This document shows positions 10,122-17,819 of a stretch of DNA of 42,970 bases, one piece after another. Source of the stretch: Candidatus Pseudogracilibacillus intestinigallinarum (lineage in GTDB: Bacteria > Bacillota > Bacilli > Bacillales > Amphibacillaceae); assembly GCA_019113205.1 (NCBI GenBank), contig DXHX01000040.1, positions 1-42,970 of the forward strand, given 5' to 3'. Each line of letters starts with the position of its first letter. Position 1 is the first letter of the stretch. The notes below the pieces were generated by a model, which searched no databases, was not told the origin of the DNA, and worked only from the letters and a program-made list of their open reading frames with translations. The position numbers and the translations under genes were made by a program.

Positions 10122-11077
10122 GTGCAGTGAAAACAGCAAAAGAAACAATTCAACTATTAAAGGGTAGAGATTTTTTACAAATTAGTGATTTTACGAAGGA
10201 AGAACTTACTGCGTTAATTGAATTCGCATTAGAATTAAAAACTGCGCAAAAAAATGGCGAAGAACACCATTATTTAAAAGGAAAAACGTTAGCGATGATT
10301 TTTGAAAAGTCCTCAACGAGAACGCGTGTCTCTTTTGAAACAGGCATGTTCCAATTAGGTGGGCACGCACAATTTTTAAGTTCGCGTGATATGCAGCTAG
10401 GAAACGGCGAAACAATTCATGACACTGCAAAAGTATTATCGAGATTTGTGGATTGTATGATGATTCGTACTTTCGGTCATGATATCGTAGATGAATTAGC
10501 TGAACATGCATCGATTCCGATTATTAATGGTTTAACAGATGATGCACATCCGTGCCAAGTATTAGCTGATTTAGTGACCATTTATGAGAAAAAAGGTACG
10601 TTTTCTGGATTGAAATTTGCCTATGTTGGGGACGGTAATAATATGACACATTCTTTAATGATGGGGTGTGCAACGATGGGCATCGACTGCTATGTCGCTG
10701 TACCAAAAGGAAATGAAGTAAGTGAAAAAGTGTTACAAGAAGCAAAAGAAACAGCTTCAAATAGCAATGCGACAGTCGTTCAAACATATGATCCTGTAGA
10801 AGCGGTAAAGGATGCAGATATTATTTACACAGATGTTTGGGCGAGTATGGGCTGGGAAGGTGATAAAAAAGCACGTGTTAATGAGTTTGCTAATTATCAA
10901 GTAAATGATGCACTTGTCGCTCATGCGAAAGACGATTATGTATTCATGCATTGTTTACCAGCAATCCGTGAAGAAGAAGTAACTGCTTCAGTCATCGATG
11001 GCAAAAATTCTATCGTTTTTGACCAAGCTGAAAATCGGCTTCATGCACAAAAGGCTATTTTAGCTGCGATCGTTTAA
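10118..11077 (+). CDS. argF: Ornithine carbamoyltransferase
   Basis: A 319-residue transcarbamylase that joins carbamoyl phosphate and ornithine to give citrulline. The carbamoyl-phosphate motif STRTR is at residues 66-70, DDAHPCQ lies in the middle, and the ornithine-site motif HCLP is at 278-281. The start ATG 10118 overlaps the carB stop (ATGA) and follows AAGGAAGTGG, and the length equals B. subtilis ArgF. An upstream in-frame ATG at 10067 lies inside carB and has no good ribosome site. It is the last gene of the operon. argG and argH are not in the window. Confidence 0.96.
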   Translation: MSAVKTAKETIQLLKGRDFLQISDFTKEELTALIEFALELKTAQKNGEEHHYLKGKTLAMIFEKSSTRTRVSFETGMFQLGGHAQFLSSRDMQLGNGETIHDTAKVLSRFVDCMMIRTFGHDIVDELAEHASIPIINGLTDDAHPCQVLADLVTIYEKKGTFSGLKFAYVGDGNNMTHSLMMGCATMGIDCYVAVPKGNEVSEKVLQEAKETASNSNATVVQTYDPVEAVKDADIIYTDVWASMGWEGDKKARVNEFANYQVNDALVAHAKDDYVFMHCLPAIREEEVTASVIDGKNSIVFDQAENRLHAQKAILAAIV

Positions 11078-11105
11078 TCAAATATAAAAATAAAAAGCCT
11101 TGACT

Positions 11106-11212
11106 AAACGTAGGAAATGTACTCCACTTTCCGTTTGCGCCTGCTAAGCCAAGCTTAGGCTTTGCCTTCATTTGTCTTATTTAGGTCTTTCCTCACGCAG
11201 GAGTCTACGTTT
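11106..11212. repeat. Candidate intergenic repeat element bounded by inverted ends
   Basis: Just after argF, a 107-bp non-coding stretch is bounded by AAACGTAG (11106-11113) and CTACGTTT (11205-11212). It contains an inner palindrome CTAAGCCAAGCTTAG. Read on the minus strand it holds AGACTCCTGCGTGAGG and CAGGCGCAAACGGAAAG. These resemble the conserved blocks (ACTCCTGCGGGA and GCGGAAAGC) of dispersed intergenic repeats that I recall from Bacillaceae genomes. A second copy cannot be checked in this window, so its repeat nature is inference. Confidence 0.4.
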
Positions 11213-11226
11213 CATAATGCTAATTA

Positions 11227-11269
11227 CCTTCTCCTTTGTAGCTTAAGCTGCAAGGGAGGAGGATTTTTT
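11227..11269 (+). terminator. Intrinsic terminator of the arginine operon
   Basis: A 16-bp stem (11227-11242 with 11247-11262) has a TTAA loop and is followed by TTTTTT. Three of the pairs are G-U wobbles that exist only in the plus-strand transcript; on the minus strand they would be A-C mismatches. This fixes the direction of action as plus. It lies 150 bases after the argF stop. Confidence 0.8.
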
Positions 11270-11375
11270 ACTTTATATGAAGGAGAAAGAAAATAAAATT
11301 CTTTCCTTGTTGGTTAAGGTCGTCCGTGGAACACGCAGTAAATTTATGGAACGATGTGGCCGAACAAATAAAATG

Positions 11376-11420
11376 AAAAAGGGAATGCTAGTAGAAATGA
11401 ATTTACTGACATTCCCTTTT
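11376..11420. terminator. Second long hairpin, possible bidirectional terminator
   Basis: AAAAAGGGAATG (11376-11387) pairs with CATTCCCTTTT (11410-11420), and the inner bases extend the stem with wobble pairs around an AATG-type loop. A-rich and T-rich flanks on both sides fit termination either way. An open frame of 65 codons (11277-11474) runs through it but looks non-coding. The remaining part of the 11078-11588 gap shows no gene. Confidence 0.5.
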
Positions 11421-11542
11421 ACAGTTCGTTATGTTATGTTCCCACCTTTACAGCTAAACCTATTGGCTCCATAAAACATCGTTGTATTACAAAAACATCT
11501 TTTAAATTTAGTACAAATTTTTGTGAGCATATAAATTGTACT

Positions 11543-11570
11543 TTTATCAGTTGACTAGTAAAGTGATAAA
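11543..11570. promoter_or_regulatory. Palindromic operator, probably for the adjacent MarR protein
   Basis: A 28-bp dyad with perfect 7-bp outer arms TTTATCA and TGATAAA surrounds the palindromic centre ACTAGT (24 of 28 positions symmetric). It lies 18 bases before the marR start. It would cover a weak -10 (TAAAGT 11559-11564) placed 17 bases after TTGTAC (11536-11541). Near-perfect dyads of this size are typical MarR-family sites, so autorepression of the three-gene operon is inferred. Confidence 0.6.
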
Positions 11571-11588
11571 TAAGAGGTGATGTAACAG

Positions 11589-12035
11589 ATGGAAAAAAAT
11601 ACATTGGGTACGTTGATATGGCTTCGTATGGTGCGCTTCACACATCAGAGTAATTTATTGACGAACGAATTTTTAAAAGAAGACGGATTGACGAGTGCAC
11701 AGTTTGATGTACTCATGCAAATTGCCACATATGCACCAATTTCGCAAACAGCATTAGCTGAAAAAGTGACGATTACACAAGGTGGGATGTCACGCATGTT
11801 AGCTCGGCTAGAAAAAGAAGGATATATTATACGTGAACAAGATTGGAAAACAAAAATGATTTGCTTAACGAATAAAGGGGAACAAAAATTAAGTAGTGTA
11901 ATGGAGAAACAAATTGCATTTCAATCATCTTTTTTTGAAGAATCTTTAACGAAAGAAGAACAAAAAAAATTATTACAACTCGTGTCAAAGGTACAAAAAA
12001 ACAGTAATGCAAAACTACAAAAGAAAAGAGGATAA
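11589..12035 (+). CDS. MarR family transcriptional regulator
   Basis: A 148-residue winged-helix regulator. A helical N-terminus precedes the DNA-binding helix [24 protein letters not shown] (split around residues 57-80) and the wing with [11 protein letters not shown]-terminal dimerisation helix is rich in Lys and Gln. AGAGGTGATG lies upstream of the start. It directly precedes a luciferase-like monooxygenase (no gap) and an FMN reductase, and follows a strong palindrome at 11543-11570. It is therefore probably a ligand- or redox-released repressor of this operon. The ligand is unknown. Confidence 0.88.
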   Translation: MEKNTLGTLIWLRMVRFTHQSNLLTNEFLKEDGLTSAQFDVLMQIATYAPISQTALAEKVTITQGGMSRMLARLEKEGYIIREQDWKTKMICLTNKGEQKLSSVMEKQIAFQSSFFEESLTKEEQKKLLQLVSKVQKNSNAKLQKKRG

Positions 12036-12038
12036 ATG

Positions 12039-13109
12039 ATGAAACAATATCGAATTGATCAAACAAAAGGAATGGAAATTGGCCTTTACACATTAGGGGA
12101 TCACATTTTTAATCCATTAGATGGGCAAAGAATTTCTGCAGAACAGCGAATCAAACAAATAATTGAAATGGCAAAACTAGCGGAACAAGCCGGTTTAGAT
12201 ATATTTAGTGTTGGTGAGAGCCATCAAACATTTTTTACGACGCAAGCACATACGGTTATTTTATCAGCAATTGCACAAGCTACGAAAAAAATAAAGTTAG
12301 CAAGTTCCTCAACAGTACTAAGTGTGCATGATCCGGTTCGAGTTTATGAGGACTTTGCAACAATTGACCTTATTTCTAATGGCCGTGTAGAAATCATTGC
12401 TGGACGTGGTTCACGAGTAGGAGCACACCAATTACTCGGTGTAGATTTACAAGATTATGAAGAAATTTATGAAGAGAAATTAGAGTTATTAAAAATGATC
12501 AATGAACAAGATACGGTTACATGGGAAGGGAAGTTTCGTGCCCCATTAGATAATGCAGAAATTTTACCTCGCCCATTAAATAATACTTTACCATTATGGC
12601 GTGCAGTTGGTGGTCCTCCTGCGAGTGCGATAAAAGCAGGAGCAATGGGAATCCCAATGACATTAACGACCTTAGGCGGACCGGCAATTAACTTTAAAGA
12701 ATCTGTTGATTTGTATCGGAGTGTTGCACATGAGTATGGATTTGATCCAGCGACGTTACCAGTAGCGACAACGAGTCTTTTCTATGTGGCTGATACGACG
12801 CAAGAAGCGTTACAAGGAATGTATCCACATATTGATATCGGTTTTAAGGCGATTCGTGGAATGGGATATCCGAAGCAACAATTCGCTCAAGCGCCAGATC
12901 ACCGTGATTCATTAATGGTTGGAAGCAAAGAACAAATTATTGAGAAAATGTTATACCAATATGAATTATTTGGCATGCAACGTTTCTTGGCACAAATTGA
13001 TTTTGGTGGCGTTCCATTTGATAAATTAATGAAAAATATCGAAATCATCGGAAATGATATTATTCCAGCCATTAAAAAACATACAGCACAGAAGGAAGGG
13101 GACGAATAA
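12039..13109 (+). CDS. LLM class flavin-dependent oxidoreductase (bacterial luciferase-like)
   Basis: A 356-residue TIM-barrel monooxygenase of the luciferase-like family, which uses reduced FMN and oxygen. The N-terminal strand EIGLYTLGD, the AEQAGLDIFSVGESH segment (flavin-site His), the SVHDPVRVYEDFATIDLISNG block (positions about 99-118) and GRVEIIAGRG are characteristic. The start was placed at ATG 12039, 6 bases after AGAGGA. ATG 12036, immediately after the marR stop, is also possible. The next gene is an FMN reductase that could supply the reduced flavin. The substrate is not identifiable. Confidence 0.85.
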   Translation: MKQYRIDQTKGMEIGLYTLGDHIFNPLDGQRISAEQRIKQIIEMAKLAEQAGLDIFSVGESHQTFFTTQAHTVILSAIAQATKKIKLASSSTVLSVHDPVRVYEDFATIDLISNGRVEIIAGRGSRVGAHQLLGVDLQDYEEIYEEKLELLKMINEQDTVTWEGKFRAPLDNAEILPRPLNNTLPLWRAVGGPPASAIKAGAMGIPMTLTTLGGPAINFKESVDLYRSVAHEYGFDPATLPVATTSLFYVADTTQEALQGMYPHIDIGFKAIRGMGYPKQQFAQAPDHRDSLMVGSKEQIIEKMLYQYELFGMQRFLAQIDFGGVPFDKLMKNIEIIGNDIIPAIKKHTAQKEGDE

Positions 13110-13110
13110 A

Positions 13111-13677
13111 ATGAAGATTGTTGTACTTTCAAGTTCGATCGTTGGTACGAAAACAAAAATTGCGTTAGAAAAGACCGTGCAATTTTTTGAAGAAAAATAT
13201 GCAGCATATGAAGTAACATTAATTGATTTGGCACAATATGATTTGCCATTTAGTGATGGGAGAAATTATTTTGAATATGAAGGCGATGCGAAGTATGTAA
13301 CAGAAACAATCATGGCCGCAGATGCTCTCGTTATTGGAATGCCTGTATTCCAAGCATCTATGCCAGCGACATTAAAAAATATATTCGATATGTTACCGGT
13401 GAACGCATTTTTAAATAAGGTTGTAAGTATCATCGTAACTGCTGGATCACCGAAACATTATTTAATTGCGGAACAACAATTAAAACCAATCCTAGCTTAT
13501 ATGAAAGCGACGATTGTTCCAACTTATGTTTTTATTGAGGAAAAAGATTTCCTTCGTACGGACATTGTGAACGATGATATTTTATTCCGTCTTGAACGTT
13601 TAGTGGAAGATACTGTGCACCATGTTGAAGCAACACAATTTTTAATCGAAAAACAAGATGCGATGTATGATTTTTAA
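13111..13677 (+). CDS. NADPH-dependent FMN reductase family protein
   Basis: A 188-residue flavodoxin-like reductase (SsuE/YwqN type). It has the N-terminal LSSSIVGTKTK phosphate loop, the GMPVFQASMPATLKNIFDML motif and a late VTAGSPKHY segment. ATG 13111 follows GAAGGAAGGGG with good spacing and starts one base after the stop of the monooxygenase gene. The pair forms a two-component flavin monooxygenase system controlled by the MarR protein. The family is clear, but the preferred flavin and pyridine nucleotide are inferred. Confidence 0.85.
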   Translation: MKIVVLSSSIVGTKTKIALEKTVQFFEEKYAAYEVTLIDLAQYDLPFSDGRNYFEYEGDAKYVTETIMAADALVIGMPVFQASMPATLKNIFDMLPVNAFLNKVVSIIVTAGSPKHYLIAEQQLKPILAYMKATIVPTYVFIEEKDFLRTDIVNDDILFRLERLVEDTVHHVEATQFLIEKQDAMYDF

Positions 13678-13727
13678 TATAAAATAGTGCAAAACGAAAG
13701 ACTAGGGCATAACTAGATTCAAATTAT

Positions 13728-13776
13728 AAAAAGCAGGTCATGTTTATGGAAAAAAGATAAACATGACCTGCTTTTT
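13728..13776. terminator. Bidirectional intrinsic terminator
   Basis: A perfect 20-bp inverted repeat (AAAAAGCAGGTCATGTTTAT and its complement, 9-base loop) has A and T runs at its two ends. It separates the flavin operon (plus) from mdh (minus) and can end both convergent transcripts. Confidence 0.9.
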
Positions 13777-13822
13777 GATTTTACTTGTGTTATTACTGTC
13801 CCTTGATTAGAGTGTGTTCTTT

Positions 13823-14752
13823 TTATAAAATATCAATCACTTTCTGAACGGATTGTGCTGATTTTTGTAATGCATCTTTTTCATCTTCTAATAAATCCAG
13901 TTCAATCACTTTTTCTATTCCTTTATCACTTAGGATGACCGGAACACCGAGGCAAAGATCGTTCAAACCATACTCACCTTCTAAATAAGCAATTGCAGGT
14001 AATATGCGGCGTTGCCCTTTTAAAATTACTTCGGCCATTTCGGTTAATGCTGCGGCGGGTGCGTAGTATGCACTACCATTACCGAGGAGTTCGACGATTT
14101 CCGCACCACCTTTACGTGTACGTTGAATGATCTCGTCTAGTTTATCTTTAGAAATTAGATTTTCTAAAGGAATCCCTCCAGCGTATGAATAACGGATAAG
14201 TGGTACCATATCATCTCCATGTCCACCGAGCACGAATCCAGTAATATCTTTTACAGATAGATTTAACTCTTCCGCAACGAAAGTACGGAATCTTCCAGTA
14301 TCTAGAATTCCAGATTGTCCAATAATTCGCTCTTTAGGAAAGCCTGTTTCCTTAAGTAATGTATAAGTCATTGCATCAACAGGATTACTTAATACTAAAA
14401 CAAAAGCATCGGGCGCATATGTCTTTATTTCATTTGCGATGGATTTCATAATTTTTGCATTTGTAGAAACTAAATCATCCCGACTCATCCCAGGTTTACG
14501 CGCAATTCCAGCAGTGATGATAACTAATTTTGCATCTTGTATTTCTTCGTAGTTGGAAGAGCCAGTAATGTTACTATCGAATGATTGAATAGGGCTTGCC
14601 TCTAACATGTCCAAAGCTTTTCCTTTCGTTGGCTTCTCCATGTCAGGAATATCGATTAATATGATATCTCCGAGTTCTTTTTGGGCTAGAAATAATGCAG
14701 TAGTGGCACCAGTAAATCCTGATCCGATAACAGCAATTTTTGCACGTGACAT
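13823..14752 (-). CDS. mdh: Malate dehydrogenase (NAD-dependent, LDH-like type)
   Basis: A 309-residue enzyme oxidising malate to oxaloacetate. The Rossmann motif is [10 protein letters not shown] (residues 10-19) with an acidic residue at the end of beta-2 (LIDIPD), fitting NAD. Substrate arginines Arg85 and Arg91 are in [11 protein letters not shown], Arg154 follows Asp151 in ILDTGRFR, and the catalytic His178 is in GGHGDD. Arg85, rather than the Gln of lactate dehydrogenases, marks it as a malate enzyme. It stands alone and not in a citZ-icd-mdh cluster. Its start has a strong GAGGAAAAAATA site. Confidence 0.93.
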   Translation of the reverse strand: MSRAKIAVIGSGFTGATTALFLAQKELGDIILIDIPDMEKPTKGKALDMLEASPIQSFDSNITGSSNYEEIQDAKLVIITAGIARKPGMSRDDLVSTNAKIMKSIANEIKTYAPDAFVLVLSNPVDAMTYTLLKETGFPKERIIGQSGILDTGRFRTFVAEELNLSVKDITGFVLGGHGDDMVPLIRYSYAGGIPLENLISKDKLDEIIQRTRKGGAEIVELLGNGSAYYAPAAALTEMAEVILKGQRRILPAIAYLEGEYGLNDLCLGVPVILSDKGIEKVIELDLLEDEKDALQKSAQSVQKVIDIL

Positions 14753-14791
14753 TATTTTTTCCTCCTCATAATTTTAACCTTCCAATATGAT

Positions 14792-14846
14792 AAAAAAACA
14801 TGCATGAAATAACGTACAATATGTATGCGCCATTTCAAGCATGTTT
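14792..14846 (-). terminator. Terminator of ilvE
   Basis: On the minus strand AAACATGCTTGAAAT pairs with ATTTCATGCATGTTT (one mismatch) and a run of seven T follows. It lies directly after the ilvE stop and before mdh. Confidence 0.75.
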
Positions 14847-14858
14847 TACAACACTACT

Positions 14859-15932
14859 TTAGTCGATTTTCACGATCCAATTAAAAGGATCTTCTATCCT
14901 ACCGTATTGAATTCCTGTTAATGTATCAAATAATTTTTTCGCAATTGGACCGGTTTCGCCATTGTTGACGATATAATCTTTCCCTTCCCATGTTAATTGT
15001 CCAACAGGGGAAATAACCGCGGCCGTCCCTGTTCCGAAAACTTCTTCTAACGTCCCGTTCTCATGTGCTTCAGCAATTTCTGCCATCGAAATACGTCGTT
15101 CTGTTACTGGAACATTCCAGTGGCGTAACATTTCAAGCACAGAATCACGAGTAATTCCTGGTAGAATACTTCCGTTTAATGCAGGTGTTACTACTTCCCC
15201 GTTTATTTTAAAGAAAACGTTCATACTTCCTACTTCTTCAATATATTTTTTCTCTACACCATCTAACCATAAAACTTGCGCAAACCCATCTTTACTTACG
15301 ACTTCTTGTGCCATTAGGCTAGAAGCATAGTTTCCAGCTGTTTTTGCTTCACCAGTTCCACCTTTAACTGCACGAACATATTGATTTTCGACAGCGATTT
15401 TAACAGGATTCATTCCTTCTTTATAATACGCACCAACTGGTGATAAAATAATCATAAATTTATACTCATTAGAAGGATTGACACCTAAGTATGCTTCTGT
15501 AGCAATAATAAATGGGCGAATATATAAAGATGTACCTTCATCTGTTGGTACCCAATCTTTTTCAATTTCCATTAACTTTTTTAAAGCTTCCAAAGCAAAT
15601 TCTTCATCGATATGTGGAATAACCATACGGTCATTGGAATGATTTAAGCGCGCAAAGTTTTTCTCAGGACGGAATAATTGAATGGAACCGTCTTTTGCAA
15701 CATATGCTTTTAATCCTTCAAACACCGTTTGTCCGTAATGAAAGACGATGGAGGCTGGATCTAATGTAATCGGTTGATAAGGGACGATTCTTGGGTCATG
15801 CCATCCTTTCTCACCTTCATAGTCCATAATGAACATATGGTCTGTAAAGTTATGGCCGAATTGCAATTCGCCAGTAGGCTTCTCTTTTAATGTTTCTCTT
15901 AGTTGTACGTTAATTTCTTGTTTACTCATCAT
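14859..15932 (-). CDS. ilvE: Branched-chain amino-acid aminotransferase
   Basis: A 357-residue class IV PLP aminotransferase that interconverts leucine, isoleucine and valine with their 2-oxo acids. The Schiff-base lysine is Lys197 in GEAKTAGNYA. The FHYGQTVFEGLKAY segment (residues 64-77) and EVFGTGTAAVISPVG near the C-terminus are diagnostic of the long (B. subtilis YwaA/YbgE) type. Two adjacent ATG codons could start it; AAGGGG is 5 and 8 bases away respectively. A CodY-box-like sequence abuts its -10, which fits control by branched-chain amino acids. Confidence 0.93.
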   Translation of the reverse strand: MMSKQEINVQLRETLKEKPTGELQFGHNFTDHMFIMDYEGEKGWHDPRIVPYQPITLDPASIVFHYGQTVFEGLKAYVAKDGSIQLFRPEKNFARLNHSNDRMVIPHIDEEFALEALKKLMEIEKDWVPTDEGTSLYIRPFIIATEAYLGVNPSNEYKFMIILSPVGAYYKEGMNPVKIAVENQYVRAVKGGTGEAKTAGNYASSLMAQEVVSKDGFAQVLWLDGVEKKYIEEVGSMNVFFKINGEVVTPALNGSILPGITRDSVLEMLRHWNVPVTERRISMAEIAEAHENGTLEEVFGTGTAAVISPVGQLTWEGKDYIVNNGETGPIAKKLFDTLTGIQYGRIEDPFNWIVKID

Positions 15933-15972
15933 ACTATCCCCTTAAAAAAAATAACAAAAATCTTTCCTCTCT

Positions 15973-15994
15973 ATTATATAACATTCAGACAATT
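15973..15994 (-). promoter_or_regulatory. -10 element and CodY-box-like site of ilvE
   Basis: On the minus strand TATAAT (15978-15973) is preceded by AATTGTCTGAATGTT (15994-15980). That sequence matches the CodY consensus AATTTTCWGAAAATT at 12 of 15 positions. No good -35 at 17 bases is seen. CodY control of branched-chain genes is established in Bacilli, but this site is an inference from sequence. Confidence 0.45.
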
Positions 15995-16069
15995 TTTTGT
16001 TCAAAAAAGAGAAAGAATAGAGAGATAATTCCATTTTTTCATAAAATAATGAAATTTATCGATAATTCC

Positions 16070-16098
16070 TTGTAAGTTGGTTGTATTAATGATATATT
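16070..16098 (+). promoter_or_regulatory. Putative sigma-A promoter of the TRAP operon
   Basis: TTGTAA (16070-16075), a 17-bp spacer and TATATT (16093-16098) lie about 50 bases before the start of the substrate-binding gene. A perfect 10-bp palindrome TTATCGATAA lies just upstream. Confidence 0.5.
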
Positions 16099-16145
16099 AA
16101 TTCGTAGTTATTTCATATGAATAATATTGAATGGGGGAAGGTTTA

Positions 16146-17180
16146 GTGAAAAAGCATGTTTTAGCCTTTATTTTAGTTATCGTTTTAGGAGTTATGGCGG
16201 CATGTAGTAATGAAAATGCATCGAAAGGTGAAAATAGTGGGGAAGCAAAAGCAGGTGAGAAATTTGACCTTCGTTTAGCGACTGTCGTATCTGCTCCACA
16301 TCCGTGGTTAGATGCAGCAGAATATTTTAAAGAAGAAGTAGAAAAACGAACAGATGGAAATGTAACGATTAGTATTCACCATAGTGGTTCTTTAGGAGAC
16401 GATGAAACGACTATCGATGAAATGCGACTAGGGACAATTGACTTTGTTATTGGCGGAACACAAAATGCTGCTTCATTCGTACCACGTTTACAAATTTTTG
16501 GGTTAGCATATTTATTTGAAGATATGGATCATTTCGAACGTGCGATTGATGAAAATAGCCTATTATTCGAATACTTTGAGCAAGAATTTGTCGATAAAAA
16601 TTTAGATGTAAAATTACTTGCGCTATCTGGTGGGGGAACACGTTATTTATCGAATAATAAAAAAGAAATAAAAAATCCAGATGATTTAAAAGGATTAAAA
16701 TTACGTCTACCAGGCTCACCGATTGAAAATGACATTTGGTCTGCGTTAGGTGCATTACCTTCATCTTTATCTTGGAATGAAGTATATTCTGGCATTCAAA
16801 CAGGTGTCGTAGAAGGATTTGAAAGTACATTAAGTGGATATACAGGGAGCAAATTATATGAAGTAGCACCATATGTTAGTTTGACAGAGCATTTATATAT
16901 GGCAACTCATTTTACGATGAGTGATTTAACATTTAATAAATTACCAGAAGAGTATCAAGAGATTGTAGATGAAGTAGCAAAAGAAGCTGCGAAGTTAGGG
17001 ACAGAAAAAGGGATCGAATTTGATGAAGAATTGTTCAAAGAGTTAGAAGAACGGGAAGTGACGATTACAGAAGTTGAGCGCGATAAATTCGTCGAAATTT
17101 TAGAACCGTTACATGATGACTTAGCAGCCCAACTAGATGCTGAAGAGTTAGTAGAGATTGTACGTGAATTGAAAGAATAA
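16146..17180 (+). CDS. TRAP transporter substrate-binding lipoprotein (DctP family)
   Basis: A 344-residue extracytoplasmic solute receptor. A lipoprotein signal ends in the lipobox MAAC about 20 residues from the start, anchoring it to the membrane. The mature part shows the DctP features. These include the GLKLRLPGSP segment with the conserved substrate-binding Arg187, followed by NEVYSGIQTGVVEGFES. The GTG at 16146 was chosen because GGGGGAAGG sits 5 bases upstream; the in-frame ATG at 16131 overlaps that very site. It is the first gene of a TRAP operon. The bound Arg suggests an organic acid, but the exact ligand is unknown. Confidence 0.9.
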   Translation: MKKHVLAFILVIVLGVMAACSNENASKGENSGEAKAGEKFDLRLATVVSAPHPWLDAAEYFKEEVEKRTDGNVTISIHHSGSLGDDETTIDEMRLGTIDFVIGGTQNAASFVPRLQIFGLAYLFEDMDHFERAIDENSLLFEYFEQEFVDKNLDVKLLALSGGGTRYLSNNKKEIKNPDDLKGLKLRLPGSPIENDIWSALGALPSSLSWNEVYSGIQTGVVEGFESTLSGYTGSKLYEVAPYVSLTEHLYMATHFTMSDLTFNKLPEEYQEIVDEVAKEAAKLGTEKGIEFDEELFKELEEREVTITEVERDKFVEILEPLHDDLAAQLDAEELVEIVRELKE

Positions 17181-17187
17181 ATGTTTC

Positions 17188-17302
17188 ATGAGGTCGGAGA
17201 TTTTACAATATGAAACTGTGAAAAGTGACGCGATAATAGAAATTGATTCTTTCGTGTCACATTTCATGTTCTACAACATATGATTATATATCTCCACCTC
17301 AT
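17188..17302 (+). ncRNA. Long structured intergenic RNA hairpin between TRAP genes
   Basis: The 144-base gap between the receptor and small membrane subunit genes folds into a nested structure. The outer stem is 17188-17201 (ATGAGGTCGGAGAT) with 17290-17302 (ATCTCCACCTCAT), with one bulged base. The inner stem is GTGACGCGA (17225-17233) with TCGTGTCAC (17252-17260), with a small AGAA/TTCT tip. No U-run follows, so it is not a classical terminator. It probably acts as an RNA-processing or stability element that lets the receptor mRNA outlast the membrane-protein part. Confidence 0.55.
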
Positions 17303-17324
17303 CTTCTTTTAAAGGAGTTTTGAA

Positions 17325-17819
17325 ATGCTAAAAAAGGTAAATGATCAAATCGAACAATTATTATTAACAATAGGATTTTTATTATTAGGGACATTTATTG
17401 TCGTCGTACTATTAAAAGTAGTGATTCGTAACTTCTTCCACGTACCAATGATGTGGGCAGATGAAGTTGCGGTTCTTTGTTTTATTTGGACAGTATTTTT
17501 AGGAGCTGCAATTGCTGTAAGAAGAAAAATACATTACACCGTTGATTTAGCACCAAATAAAATAAAAATGAACTTAGTTTTTGATTTGTTCGCACATATT
17601 ATCGTTTTGTCCCTTATTTATGTCATGATCGTTCATGGATATTCTTTTACGAAGATGGGACTATCAAGATTTTCAACGGTATTAACGATTCCACTTTCCT
17701 ACACATTTGTTGCTATTCCAGTAAGTGGATGTTTCATGTTCCTTTTTACAATTGAACAATTTATCAATGATTGGAAAACATTACAAAGATTACGCAGGCA
17801 TAAGGGGGAACAAGTATGA
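17325..17819 (+). CDS. TRAP transporter small permease subunit (DctQ family)
   Basis: A 164-residue membrane protein with four hydrophobic segments (about 12-35, 48-66, 87-108 and 128-150), as in DctQ subunits. A MMWADEVAVLCFIW segment near residue 45 is typical of the family. It pairs with the large subunit to couple ion flow to solute uptake. AAAGGAG stands 7 bases before the ATG. Its last four bases overlap the ATG of the large subunit gene (ATGA), indicating translational coupling. Confidence 0.88.
   Translation: MLKKVNDQIEQLLLTIGFLLLGTFIVVVLLKVVIRNFFHVPMMWADEVAVLCFIWTVFLGAAIAVRRKIHYTVDLAPNKIKMNLVFDLFAHIIVLSLIYVMIVHGYSFTKMGLSRFSTVLTIPLSYTFVAIPVSGCFMFLFTIEQFINDWKTLQRLRRHKGEQV

Noticed and set aside
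11277-11474. 65-codon open frame after the arg operon terminator
   Set aside because: It runs through a long terminator-like hairpin (11376-11420), has no well-spaced ribosome site, and its composition is not protein-like.
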